Source of the DNA: JAKVCB01 sp963578605
Lineage (GTDB): Bacteria; Planctomycetota; Planctomycetia; Pirellulales; Lacipirellulaceae
Assembly (NCBI GenBank): GCA_963578605.1
Contig: CAUZEA010000002.1
Span: forward strand, 62,001-126,000
DNA: 64,000 bases
Direction: 5' to 3'
Made by a program: the position numbers and the translations under genes. This document shows positions 54,907 to 64,000 of the stretch, in pieces (positions within the stretch are counted from its first letter, which is position 1; each line of letters starts with the position of its first letter). The notes beneath the pieces are model-generated. The model was given only the letters and a program-made list of their open reading frames with translations. It had not been told where the DNA came from and ran no database searches.

Positions 54907-56712
54907 CTAGTAATTGACTTCGAAACCAAAGTTGGCTCCGTGGACCAACGTGGCTTCCCGGTTTCCCTCCTTGAACCCCATCATGGGCAAGTAGTACTTT
55001 ACACCTGAATGAGCACGTCGGATATTGCCGACATAGAATCCGCTCCAGCCAAGTCGAAGGGCGACCGCCTTGGAAATCCGGTAGCTGGCATCCACCCGCA
55101 ACTCTGCCAGCGGTGATAAGTCACCACGGCTCTGCCCGTGTTCGAACGTGGTTGGATTGAGGTAAAGTGGTTGGTTGTAATGCCCTCGAACCAGGTTCAG
55201 GCCAATCCCGCCGTGCTGTTTCCAGTTGCTGATGTTCCAGCCCAACATCCCCCGTCCCTGCACGTTGGTGCTCCAGCGACCCCGTTGGTTTTGCCAGCGC
55301 AAACTAATCTGGGGCCCGATCACGTTGTTGACGATCGATGTATACCAATGGCTGTAACCCAGGATGCCACCAGATCCGTCGACATTAAACTCGTCGCTGA
55401 ACCGCAGGTAACGTGCACCGTAGGCTAGAAAGAGCTGGTTGTTCTGCTTTTCAGCCATGTAGCGGCGGTTACTCAAAATGTGCGTTCGCATTAATTCCAG
55501 GCCGTCGATGTCAACATAACTGCGAACGGTCAGCAGTGCAAAGTTCGTTGGTAGCTCGACCAAATCGTCGTAGTCGGGAATGAGGTTGCTATAAATTTCG
55601 CCAACTTCCGGCTCATCAACGACATAAGGCACGTCGGGAAAACCTGGCATTTCTGGCAGTAAACCCGCGCCCGGGACACCGATTGGGCCCTCCCAGTCTT
55701 CTGCAAATCCGTCAGGGCCGAACTGCCCGTCCCCGTCGATGTCGTCGGCCATGCCATCGCCGTCAATAATCCCATCGCCGTCGGTGTCGGTAAGTCCCAC
55801 TCCCCTTGAAGCCCCGTCCTCTCCCTGCGCACCTTCACCCGAACCCAGCACGTCGACAAACCCATGCATCAGACCCGGGGCGTAATCGAACGACACAAAG
55901 ATGTCACCAAAAGGGGTTCGTAAGGGCGGAATTTCAATCGCAAAATCCGGAGGATGGTAAAAGATATGCCAATTCCCCAAGATACTTCCATCTGCTATGC
56001 CGGTCTCCCATTGTAGTTTTCGCGAGTCCTCTTCCTCCTCCTGTTCATCGACTTCCTCGGTGTCCTCAGGTTGGATTTCATAAACGTCGTTGAAGGTGCC
56101 GTAGTTCCGCGAGCGGTCAAACTTCGGCCCGTCCAGCAAGCTGAGCGTCCACCCCCGGCCCTTGGCCACGAAACCAAGTTCATACCTGTCACCACCACCA
56201 AATGTGATCTTCGGCAGCGAGTCGCGAATAGTCGACATCTGGTTCGGAGGTTGGATGTATTCAGCCGGATACGTATTGGGAATTTTCGGTAAACCTCTTT
56301 TCAGGTCGGGATCCGGGTCGGTAACGAGGATATCGTCTACCGGCCAGGCAGACGCCCCGCCAGTTTCGAGGGTGGTGGCTCCGGTGATCGGGTTAAGCTC
56401 GTAATCACCTCGATTGTTACCGAACCAAATCGGAAACATTTCATGTTGGTTGTCATCTGCATTTTGAGGCCGACCAACGACCGTCCGACCGGCGGTTGCT
56501 CCCCACAGGAGTTTGTCGTAATTGAAGAAATAACCGTCGGTCGGTGGCTGGGGCGTGTTGCCGAAACCCAATTCGACCGGCGCAAATGGTTGAAAATTGT
56601 GATAATAGTCAATCGGCCCCAAAGGCTGAAAAAACTGTGCTTGGACCGGAGCAGCCAGAGTTACCAAGGTAAACCCCAAAACGGCCAGTTTGATCTTGTT
56701 GTAAAGGCTCAT
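54907..56712 (-). CDS. BBP7-type outer-membrane beta-barrel protein
   Basis: A 601-residue exported protein (signal peptide about 1-25, ending AAPVQAQ). The N-terminal YFFNYDKLLWG and the C-terminal beta-barrel ending VHGANFGFEVNY match the BBP7 family common in planctomycetes. Residues about 285-330 form an acidic calcium-binding spacer (thrombospondin-3-like) with DTDGDGIIDGDG followed by DDIDGDGQFGPDG. Such proteins may be outer-membrane or surface structural components. Start at the ATG (56712), not the TTG three codons earlier. Divergent from the TraB-family gene. Confidence 0.8.
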   Translation of the reverse strand: MSLYNKIKLAVLGFTLVTLAAPVQAQFFQPLGPIDYYHNFQPFAPVELGFGNTPQPPTDGYFFNYDKLLWGATAGRTVVGRPQNADDNQHEMFPIWFGNNRGDYELNPITGATTLETGGASAWPVDDILVTDPDPDLKRGLPKIPNTYPAEYIQPPNQMSTIRDSLPKITFGGGDRYELGFVAKGRGWTLSLLDGPKFDRSRNYGTFNDVYEIQPEDTEEVDEQEEEEDSRKLQWETGIADGSILGNWHIFYHPPDFAIEIPPLRTPFGDIFVSFDYAPGLMHGFVDVLGSGEGAQGEDGASRGVGLTDTDGDGIIDGDGMADDIDGDGQFGPDGFAEDWEGPIGVPGAGLLPEMPGFPDVPYVVDEPEVGEIYSNLIPDYDDLVELPTNFALLTVRSYVDIDGLELMRTHILSNRRYMAEKQNNQLFLAYGARYLRFSDEFNVDGSGGILGYSHWYTSIVNNVIGPQISLRWQNQRGRWSTNVQGRGMLGWNISNWKQHGGIGLNLVRGHYNQPLYLNPTTFEHGQSRGDLSPLAELRVDASYRISKAVALRLGWSGFYVGNIRRAHSGVKYYLPMMGFKEGNREATLVHGANFGFEVNY

Positions 56713-57162
56713 CTTTCTCAACTACCACTGGAGGCGCAATGGACGCGGACCGGCTCTGACCGACAGACAGATACCGACAAATCTTCCTTGCCGGTAGTAT
56801 CGGTCCAGGCGGCAATACCAGTTGAGTAACATTGGCAAGATACAGTGAGATTTCCGGTAGTCCGGGAGGTACAGCCACCGTTGCCCACAAACCTCCCCCG
56901 GCAACAGCCCCATTGGGGCTAATCAGGTACCCCCACCCGGGAGTTGACAGCAAAGCAAGCCTGTCGCTGCCCAGGGTGATTGTCCGCCCATGGACCTTTT
57001 GGTCGGCAGGGGTCTCCAAACCAACTACCCCAGGGGCTGTTGCCGGGGGAGGGTGATTTGTTCGGCTCTGGCCAAACGCGTATACTTGTGACATAGCGAG
57101 CCACCGCTCGCCAGCGTCCCGGTGAGCCCTGCATTCGGCAAACCCTCCATTCAGAAAATAAT
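56713..57162. other. Divergent region between BBP7 and TraB-family genes
   Basis: About 450 bp, no supported gene. Contains the promoter candidate at 57058-57086. Confidence 0.5.
57058..57086 (+). promoter_or_regulatory. Candidate promoter of the TraB-family gene
   Basis: TTGTTC (57058-57063) and TATACT (57081-57086) with a 17-bp spacer, about 75 bp before the start codon. Confidence 0.4.
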
Positions 57163-58209
57163 ATGTCTGTAATGAAATTTTCCCTTGGTTCACTTCCCGG
57201 TTGCTGGTCTTCTGCTCGTGTTGGCCGCTCCCTCAAACAAATCTTCAGTACGGTTCCCCTGCTGGCCACGCTGATACTGGCTTGCCAGCATTGCGAGCTG
57301 GTGGTTGCCCAGTCTCAAGAAGCGGACTTGCCGGGAAAAAACGTCGAAGCTGACGCCACGCCGCCAGAAATCGGCGCAAAATGGGTCCGCTTGGAGCGGG
57401 ACGAAAACGACGATTTAGTCGGACTCCAAACCGCAATTGTCCGCTACGTACCCGCAGCCAAAATCAAAGACCAAAAGACCAGCGACCAACAGGATACTGC
57501 CGATAGCACAGACCAGCCGTTCGTCGACCTGGTGGGTGCCATCCACGTGGGCGACAAAAGGTACTACGACGAGCTCAACACCCATTTCAAGCAATATGAT
57601 GCCCTGCTCTACGAGTTGGTCGCCCCAGACGGATCAGTCGTGACTCGGGGGCGAGGCACCTCGAATCGTCACCCGGTCGGCATGTTACAAAACGGGATGA
57701 AACAAATGCTTGAGTTGGAACACCAGCTTGAGCAAATTGACTACACAAAGCCCAATTTTGTCCACGCAGACATGTCACCCGACCAATTTTCCGAATCGAT
57801 GCGGAATCGTGGTGAAAGCTTCCTGCAGTTGTACTTTCGGCTCATCGGCCAATCGATCGGGCACCAGAGCCGTCAGGCGAACAAGGGCCAATCGATAGAT
57901 GTCCAGTTGCTCACGGCCCTGTTCTCCCGTGACCGATCTCGACAGCTCAAGAAAGTAATGGCGACGCAGCTTACCGAGATGGAATCGCTCTTTTTAGGCC
58001 TGGGCGGAGAAGAAGGGACAACCTTGATTGCCGAACGCAATAAAGTCGCCCTGCAGGTCCTGAAAAAACAGCTGGCAGCGGGCAAATCGCAATTAGGGGT
58101 ATTCTACGGGGCCGGGCATCTCGTCGATATGGACGGGAGACTGCGGAAAGACTTCGGTCTGCAGCCGGTGAGTGTGAAGTGGGTCACGGCCTGGGATTTA
58201 ACCAAATGA
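57163..58209 (+). CDS. TraB/GumN/TIKI-family exported metalloprotease-like protein
   Basis: A 348-residue protein with a signal peptide (about 1-49). The family blocks are visible: VGAIHVGDKRYYDEL (metal-binding histidine in the GxxH motif), ALLYELVAPDG, AERN in the middle and YGAGHLVDMDGRL near the C-terminus. TIKI proteins of this family are metal-dependent proteases; in bacteria TraB/PrgY limits pheromone signalling. The function here is unknown. Confidence 0.8.
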   Translation: MSVMKFSLGSLPGCWSSARVGRSLKQIFSTVPLLATLILACQHCELVVAQSQEADLPGKNVEADATPPEIGAKWVRLERDENDDLVGLQTAIVRYVPAAKIKDQKTSDQQDTADSTDQPFVDLVGAIHVGDKRYYDELNTHFKQYDALLYELVAPDGSVVTRGRGTSNRHPVGMLQNGMKQMLELEHQLEQIDYTKPNFVHADMSPDQFSESMRNRGESFLQLYFRLIGQSIGHQSRQANKGQSIDVQLLTALFSRDRSRQLKKVMATQLTEMESLFLGLGGEEGTTLIAERNKVALQVLKKQLAAGKSQLGVFYGAGHLVDMDGRLRKDFGLQPVSVKWVTAWDLTK

Positions 58210-58256
58210 GACCCCCCAACCGGGTCGGGCAAATTGAAAGCCTCGACAATCAAGGT

Positions 58257-59978
58257 CTATTTGGAAACTGTAATCGCGCTGGATCCAGGAGCAAACGTAC
58301 TGGGAATAAACAGCTGATTGCTCAGATCGCTGATTTCACCCCAGACCGACAGTTGATTCCCCCCACTGGAATGGATCACACTCCACTGTCGGCCAACTTT
58401 AATCGGTCTTCCCGCCAGGCTTTTTTCGGGTAAACCATCAGCGACCTTCATTGTGGTCTGGCAGCGGAAAACGTCGATCGTTCTCTCGAGAATGGTTGAC
58501 TCTAACCTGTCGGCGAGAAATTGTGGCTCTTCGTCACGATTCCCTTCCCCTTCGTAACCGCCTTGAATAACGTTATCTACGACTTTGGGTACAGGGCTCC
58601 GTGTGCGCCTGATCGTGTATTGTTTGCCACCGTTTCCCCAGATGATATTGCCTGTAACCGTCGACAGGGGAACATTCTCAACCCGCAGATCCACGTAAAC
58701 ACCATCTCCTGAATTGTTGACGATGGTGTTGTGCGTCAAGGTCATGACCGAACTGCTATTTCCCACGGCTGAGCGCTGACCGGTAAAAAGATTGCCAAGA
58801 ATCGTAGCGCGCCCGCCCTTGCTCAAGAAAATTGCTTCATCGAAGTCGTCTCGTTTGCGACCGATGTGATACACGCGATTGCCGGCAAATATATTGCCTT
58901 CGATCAAAGGTCCATTCCCCTTGGGCGACGTGTTATCCGGCAAACCCCGTACATAGATGGCACCGCCGTCGTCGGAAGTTGTATTGCCAACTAACCAGTT
59001 GCCCTGAATGTGGGGTGTGGCCTCGAACTCGACATAAATCCCACCGCCGTCGCTTGTGTTGAGGCTCTTATTCAGGACGATGATGTTGGCGCTGATCTCC
59101 GGTGCGCAGGAATCACTCACGCTGATGCCCGCCCCATTCGAGCTGCGCGACCCAACTTTCCCGTCGTACATCGTGGTATCGGTCAGCCCGGTGAGATTAC
59201 CAACGATTACGTTTCTCGAGATTTTCGGTTTCGACCTGCCGCGGACCGCGATGCCGCCGCCATCTCCCACGTCGGTTCGGTTGTCATAGATCAAATTGTT
59301 TTCGATCCTCGCGGTCGAACCACCGAGAACTGCGATTGCCCCTCCTTCGTGGCCGACAGTGTGCAGGGTCTCTAACTCGACAGACGGGGAGTGAATTGTG
59401 CAATTGCCCGTGATGAAGTTGTTGGAGATGACGGGGGCAACGCCGTTACAAATGATGGCCCCTCCCGAGCCATCGTGCTTTCCTCCCGTTACCTGAAAAC
59501 CATCTAGACGAGATCGGTCGGCACCAATCACGACCGGGCCGTCTCCAGTGGCATCGAGTACCGAGGAGTTTTGATAGAGGTCACGTTGCTCCCAATGATC
59601 TGCCGCGAAACTTCCATACAAATCTACGTATGATTTCATGCCCAGGCGGATCACGCGATAGCGGCCTTCCGAGACGAAGACAGCAACTCGATTGGTTGGG
59701 CTTGCGTCGCCGATTTTTGCCAACGCCGTTTCCAGTGTTTTCAACGGTTGTGTGGCCGAGCCCTCAGAATCGTCGGAACCGGCGGTAGACGAGACGTACA
59801 GCACATGAGCATACTCTTCGCCAGCGACGTTTTCGAGGCGAGGGCCGATCTGACCAACCTTGGTCATGGAGTCTGGCGTCGGCGATTCGCCGAACACGCC
59901 AGTTTCGCAGACCAACATGAATGAAAGAAAACTTATCGCCATCGTCCAAAAACGACAGTTACTGTGCTGAGAGTTCAT
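58257..59978 (-). CDS. Secreted right-handed parallel beta-helix protein
   Basis: A 573-residue exported protein (signal peptide about 1-29). The body reads as parallel beta-helix (pectate-lyase/DUF1565-like): a start block SSTAGSDDSEGSATQPLKTL, then repeated coils such as GGGIAVRGRSKPKISRNVI and GGAIYVRGLPDNT, with asparagine ladders. These proteins often bind or cleave polysaccharides; no catalytic set was recognised. The last about 90 residues are a different module. Convergent with the TraB-family gene. Confidence 0.8.
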   Translation of the reverse strand: MNSQHSNCRFWTMAISFLSFMLVCETGVFGESPTPDSMTKVGQIGPRLENVAGEEYAHVLYVSSTAGSDDSEGSATQPLKTLETALAKIGDASPTNRVAVFVSEGRYRVIRLGMKSYVDLYGSFAADHWEQRDLYQNSSVLDATGDGPVVIGADRSRLDGFQVTGGKHDGSGGAIICNGVAPVISNNFITGNCTIHSPSVELETLHTVGHEGGAIAVLGGSTARIENNLIYDNRTDVGDGGGIAVRGRSKPKISRNVIVGNLTGLTDTTMYDGKVGSRSSNGAGISVSDSCAPEISANIIVLNKSLNTSDGGGIYVEFEATPHIQGNWLVGNTTSDDGGAIYVRGLPDNTSPKGNGPLIEGNIFAGNRVYHIGRKRDDFDEAIFLSKGGRATILGNLFTGQRSAVGNSSSVMTLTHNTIVNNSGDGVYVDLRVENVPLSTVTGNIIWGNGGKQYTIRRTRSPVPKVVDNVIQGGYEGEGNRDEEPQFLADRLESTILERTIDVFRCQTTMKVADGLPEKSLAGRPIKVGRQWSVIHSSGGNQLSVWGEISDLSNQLFIPSTFAPGSSAITVSK

Positions 59979-60213
59979 ATCAAGTCGATCCAGTGGGTGA
60001 GTAAAGCGAATGGTGCTACGGTGGTGAAATTCAGGCAGGATTCAAAAAACTGCGCTTACGTCGACTGATTCACAGTGACCACAGCCGGATTATGTTCAAA
60101 CAGATTCTAACGCTGAAAATAACATCCTGTCAAAAAATGCCTGGTGCCGCTTACGACACGCAACCCGTTGCTGCTCTATCGTCCGGGCGGTGCAACCCCT
60201 GCCAGCGGGTCGC

Positions 60214-61687
60214 TCACTGGGGCACCGTATAGGTGATGTCGTCCCAATAGATGTTCTGGGAGTTGCCGTCGATCCACGAAGTTACAATACCAAAGCGGTC
60301 GAAAGTGGTTCCTGCCGACCTGTCGCCTTCCTCCAAATCGAACGTACGGGAGTCGCCATCAAACACCATGGTAATCTCTCCTTTGCCGCTGGCGCCTAGC
60401 GGATCGTAATCGAGCGACCAATGATGATCCTTGCCGTCGGGATAAATATGATTGAACCTGCGGGCCGCAGAGATGTGGCTCTGCCCCCTCTTTGGTCCGA
60501 TAGACGGGATAGAAGCAAAAGCCCTCGCTGCTGGGGCCTTCGATGTGGATTCCGAGACAATTTTCGGGAATCGCATCATTCTGCGAGTCGTTGACTCGCA
60601 TGCTTTCTTTGGAATTGCAAAAGCCAAACAGTGTGGTGCTGTCGGTAACGCCACGGGGCATCGCTATTTTCCCCGACGCATGAATCGGCTTGTCGAGAGT
60701 TAGCGGTCCCAGTTTGTCGCCGTAACTGGCCATCCTTTCCACGTAGCGACAATCACCGCGAAAAGCTTGTCCCCCCAATTCACCTGTTGATTTCCCGCGG
60801 GGAAAATTCGATGGGCTAAAGCCAAAATCAAACCAGGGTCGAACAAGGGTCGACTGCCAGCTACGGCGGTTGTTTCTTCCATCCTATTCGGGATCTTTGT
60901 CGAACGATTCGCTTTGACCTTCGACGGTAATGTTGTCGAAGTAAACCTGGGTGCCTGTATCGGCGATTTTCATGACGTTAAGAATACCAAACCGATTGAA
61001 CGTGGCACCGTCGAGTTTGTGCCCTTCGTCAAGAGTGCTAATTGCAGTATCGCCGTTGAGCGTGGCAGTAACGACTCCCTTGCCGTCGTTGCCTTGTGGG
61101 TCATAGGCAAGCGACCATTCGAAGACTCTCCGGCCACTGAGATAGCCTAGCAATTTCCAGCGGCCAGTTTCCGGGTCGGTGATGGCAGGGAACGGAATCG
61201 AGTCGCCGCCGGCGCGCCACTTGGAAGTACAATATTCGACAAAGGCAAAAAAATGGTCGCCACGGCCGTTGATGCGCATGGTGATGGTGTTGGGTGTCCG
61301 CCATTCATTGACCGTATCGGCGTGGAAAAATCCCAGCAGAAGATGAGTTTCGCCTGGTTCAAGAAACAAGGTGCCCGAGGCGGCGAGCGGTCGAGCGAGC
61401 GTAGTCGGGTCGATTTTCTTCCCCTAAAAAGCGCTCTCGCCGGCCGGCATGATATAGCCACCCAACTCACCAACATTGCCGCCGGCATGAGACGTCTTGC
61501 TGTACCCAAAGTCCTGCCTGATCGTCACCGGTGGATGGTTCCGGGCCGAGCGGTTGTTCACCCTAATCCACCCGGGATTTTTTTCGAACGTTTCTGTCTT
61601 GGTCGTGCCCGCACAGTACGCCGACCCAACCAGCAACAACAACACCAGTGAGTTTGTCAAGGCAAGTCTCATGATCACCGTGTTCAT
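60214..61687 (-). pseudogene. Broken secreted-protein gene: two in-frame amber codons and one frameshift
   Basis: Starting at ATG 61687 (strong AGGAGG) a signal peptide (about 1-22, ending YCAG) leads into a module with QDFGYSKTSHAGGN-VGELGG. The frame is stopped by TAG at 61424-61426 and continues in phase with a coherent sequence ending TVEGQSESFDKDPE. A second TAG at 60884-60886 follows, then again in-phase coding (FDFGFSPSNFPRGK). Near 60484-60488, a C5 run, the frame shifts by one and the final segment ends YWDDITYTVPQ at 60214. The two halves are two copies of one module also seen twice in the adjacent gene. Sequence error would need three hits. Confidence 0.75.
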
Positions 61688-61906
61688 TGTTTTCCTCCTG
61701 GTTGCATTGTCAAACGAATCGTTTCGGGCAATCCACTCATGTTCGACAGATCGAAACTTCCACCGATCATTCATAGAAACCCTTGAAGTGAGACGACCAA
61801 CTCCGGCTCAACCCGTTCGGTGCGGGACATGGTTGTGTTCACAATTACGCAAGCCCGCAGATAAACAAATTCTCTGTGAAGCACGCTCAGAAAGGCGATA
61901 AGCCTG

Positions 61907-64000
61907 TCAAAAAGATCTCGCTCCTGCAGGATATGGGACTTTTGTGATCTCTTGTCGGACCTTGGAGTTATTGCGATTTTGCGCCACGGTGTAGTCGAGG
62001 TCATCCAGGTAAAGTGTCACCCATTTCCCACCCTGACGGGGGCTTGTAATTCCCAGGAAGTCAAATGTGGCACCTGCGTCGCGTTGCTGCCTGGTCAGGT
62101 CCATTGTAAAAACCTCCTCATCAAGCTTCGCAATCACCCGGCCTGCGTCGCCCGCTTGGGGATCATAATCAAAACTAATGGTGTGCAAACCGCCGTCGGG
62201 ACGAATGAGCGGGCCACGGACTCTAGCGGCGGCGACCGCGGGAACACAAGCAAGTGACAAGCGATAACCCTCCACGGTACTTCCGCCAATCGTAAATCCA
62301 AAGTAGCCCGGCAGCAGACTTCCCCGCTGGTCGAAACCAAGGTGGACCTTGCTTCGTTCGCCAAGTTGCTGAGCAATATCGGGATCGTAAACACGATTCC
62401 CACCACTAAACTCCTGGGTTCGTTGCCGCTGGTTGAAGTACCCGATGTAGGCATCCCCGTCGGTAGCGCCGTTCACAAAAGCAAGCTTGCCGGAAAAAAA
62501 AATGGGGTCGTCCAACGTAAGGATTCCCACGGGATCGGCGTAGAAGCTGTGCAGCGGGTCGATGGCTTCGTTGCGCCAAATACAACCGCCTATTTCTCCC
62601 ACTTCCTCTCCGCCAGCCCAATGGGTTTGGGAATAACCAAAGTCATGACGCCCATGGAAATCGTTGTCGACAAAGGTCATGTGATTTCCCCGTCCTTCCC
62701 ACTTGGGATCGTGAGTCAATTCGATTCGCTCGCCGTTTACAACAAGATTACCAAGGAAGCACTCACTCTCCACGCCGCTGCTTTCATTGTCGTAGAATTC
62801 CCAGTGACGTCCGTAGAGTTGAAAGTTGAAAATGCCAAAACGATCGAAACTGGCGGGCGAAGCACGATGTTCTTCCAACAAAAAGAGAGCATGAACCCGG
62901 CCTTCATCCAACTGAAACGTAACTTTCCCTCGCAGGCTTTCTGGATGTGCTTGCTTCCACCAATAGAACTCCGTCCCCATGTTCTTGCTGCCGACCAGCC
63001 CCTGATCTTGCGATGCTTCCAGCAAGGCACGGAGCATCTCAGCGTTGATATTGGAATCTATTGATTTCACGAGCTCGAGGATTGTGGATTCGGGAGTGGG
63101 TCGGTCGGGAAGGACCTGGGCCAGGTGCTTCGACTTCCAATTTAGGTCGGGTGTTGCATCGGGGTCGTACTCGAGCCGCCAGCGATGGGGCTCACCATCT
63201 CCTGGCAGCAGGTCTGGCAGCCGAAGTCCGTTGGCCATCCAATTGGCGGCCATGTAGTCCAGATGAACTTCTCCGTGTTGAGGATAGTCGCCAATGCGCC
63301 AAACAATGGCGTTCCATGGTCGCCATTCTTGATGCTGATGATTAAAAAAACCGATATACGCACCCCCTTGTTTCTCTCGCGGCATCAGCGTCACCGTTCC
63401 TTCCGCGGACAAGTGGTCGTCAAAGGAAAAGGGTTGGCCCAAAGGCATGGCATAGTAAGCCATCTTGCGAGAGCGATGGATTCGGCCGCCAATTTTTCCT
63501 TCGGAGCCACCTGCCTGGGCAGGGGGACTCCAGCCGAAGTCCTGCGTCACGGTGGGAGGGTTACTCGGCACGATTCTGTTGTGAAAGCCTTTCCATCCCG
63601 GGTCACTCCCAAAGGTCTCCCGCACTCGCTCGACGCGAGAGAGTTTTGGAAACAGCTCCACATTCCAGAAGTAGACCGAGGTGTCCCCTCCCCCGCCGCC
63701 GTGTACGAGAAGCTTGCTGTCGGGAGAGAATTCCAGGGATTCGATGCGACCTGGATTGCCTGAAATCACGCGAACCAGCTGCAAATCTTTTGTATTGTAG
63801 ATGCGGATATTCTTGTCTTTGGAACCTCCCGCCAACCACTTGCCGTCAGAGCTGAAAGTGACGGAATCAGCCTCCAACTTGTTGTCCTTGTCGAGAATCT
63901 TGAGGAGCTTCTGCTGCCCGACGTCCCAAACAGCGACGGGGCCAGCCGACGAACTTCCCGCTATCTTGTTGCCGTCTGGTGCAAATGCAAACGACTCGAA
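61907..64000 (-). CDS. WD40-repeat protein fused to two copies of a secreted beta-rich module (cut by window edge)
   Basis: C-terminal 697 codons of a larger gene; the frame is open to the right edge. The first about 125 residues hold WD40-like repeats (FAFAPDGNKIAGSSSAG-VAVWD; VTFSSDGKWLAGGSKD-IRIYN; LEFSPDSKLLVHGG). Then come two copies of a module of about 280 residues that open DFGWSPPAQAGG and DFGYSQTHWAGG, with recurrent IGGxI, an FDRFGI-like strand and YxDDL-like ending. The module looks like a LamG/concanavalin-like sandwich, by inference. The same module appears twice in the neighbouring pseudogene. No PEP-CTERM is present. Function unknown. Confidence 0.75.
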   Translation of the reverse strand, partial: FESFAFAPDGNKIAGSSSAGPVAVWDVGQQKLLKILDKDNKLEADSVTFSSDGKWLAGGSKDKNIRIYNTKDLQLVRVISGNPGRIESLEFSPDSKLLVHGGGGGDTSVYFWNVELFPKLSRVERVRETFGSDPGWKGFHNRIVPSNPPTVTQDFGWSPPAQAGGSEGKIGGRIHRSRKMAYYAMPLGQPFSFDDHLSAEGTVTLMPREKQGGAYIGFFNHQHQEWRPWNAIVWRIGDYPQHGEVHLDYMAANWMANGLRLPDLLPGDGEPHRWRLEYDPDATPDLNWKSKHLAQVLPDRPTPESTILELVKSIDSNINAEMLRALLEASQDQGLVGSKNMGTEFYWWKQAHPESLRGKVTFQLDEGRVHALFLLEEHRASPASFDRFGIFNFQLYGRHWEFYDNESSGVESECFLGNLVVNGERIELTHDPKWEGRGNHMTFVDNDFHGRHDFGYSQTHWAGGEEVGEIGGCIWRNEAIDPLHSFYADPVGILTLDDPIFFSGKLAFVNGATDGDAYIGYFNQRQRTQEFSGGNRVYDPDIAQQLGERSKVHLGFDQRGSLLPGYFGFTIGGSTVEGYRLSLACVPAVAAARVRGPLIRPDGGLHTISFDYDPQAGDAGRVIAKLDEEVFTMDLTRQQRDAGATFDFLGITSPRQGGKWVTLYLDDLDYTVAQNRNNSKVRQEITKVPYPAGARSF

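Noticed and set aside
56609..57193. Minus-strand frame of 194 codons upstream of the BBP7 gene
   Set aside because: It overlaps the start of the BBP7 gene and the opposite-strand TraB-family start, with proline/glycine-rich composition typical of a shadow frame.
60214..61687. Amber (TAG) recoding as an explanation for the interrupted gene
   Set aside because: Many confident genes in the window end in TAG, and an extra frameshift is present, so decay is more likely.

Overview
The window is about 64 kb of a roughly 54 % GC bacterial chromosome. Its content points to a planctomycete, probably of the Pirellulales. Indicators are a BBP7-type outer-membrane protein, secreted proteins ending in a dockerin-like EF-hand block plus PEP-CTERM, a lysine-rich H1-like protein, an over-long SecA with the usual C-terminal zinc motif, a Kdo transferase (so a Gram-negative envelope), and many single genes in short operons on alternating strands. 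No rRNA, tRNA, CRISPR array, phage or insertion sequence was recognised. Both ends cut genes: queE on the left and a WD40 fusion protein on the right.

Layout. 0-7.4 kb: queuosine precursor genes (queC-queE, divergent queF), a TIM-barrel isomerase, a DksA/TraR protein, a DegP-like protease, a nucleoside hydrolase and trpD. 7.5-21.9 kb: a VWA protein, two large secreted proteins, an HD phosphohydrolase, purB, fur, flgM, an EF-hand protein, ispH and a YjbQ protein. 22-34.3 kb: a three-gene ABC exporter, a rhomboid-like protein with a zinc module, Kdo transferase, secA, a metallo-beta-lactamase-fold enzyme and an S41 protease. 34.7-47.4 kb: a SelA homologue lacking the PLP lysine, proC, two small unknown acidic proteins, an EfpL elongation factor, an H1-like protein, ettA, guaA, surE, a lipoprotein, two membrane proteins and eno. 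47.6-64 kb: surface and secretion genes, including a four-gene type VII-like cluster at 48.9-54.1 kb.

The most notable locus is that four-gene cluster on the minus strand. It encodes two short helical proteins that share a W-x-D-x5-F signature, a coiled-coil protein, and a 1330-residue membrane-anchored FtsK/SpoIIIE-type ATPase. Only the central one of its three apparent ATPase modules has intact Walker motifs. It looks like a pared-down or divergent type VII (ESX/WXG100-like) system without the other known ESX components in view.

Other points: SecA has an inserted beta-rich segment and four copies of a motif seen once in E. coli SecA. A secreted-protein gene at 60.2-61.7 kb is broken by two in-frame amber codons and one frameshift and is related to the intact neighbour at the right edge. 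Several unrelated short tandem repeats sit in intergenic DNA. EfpL and EttA, both ribosome-assisting factors, are encoded close together. All family assignments were made by reading the protein sequences; no database search was possible.
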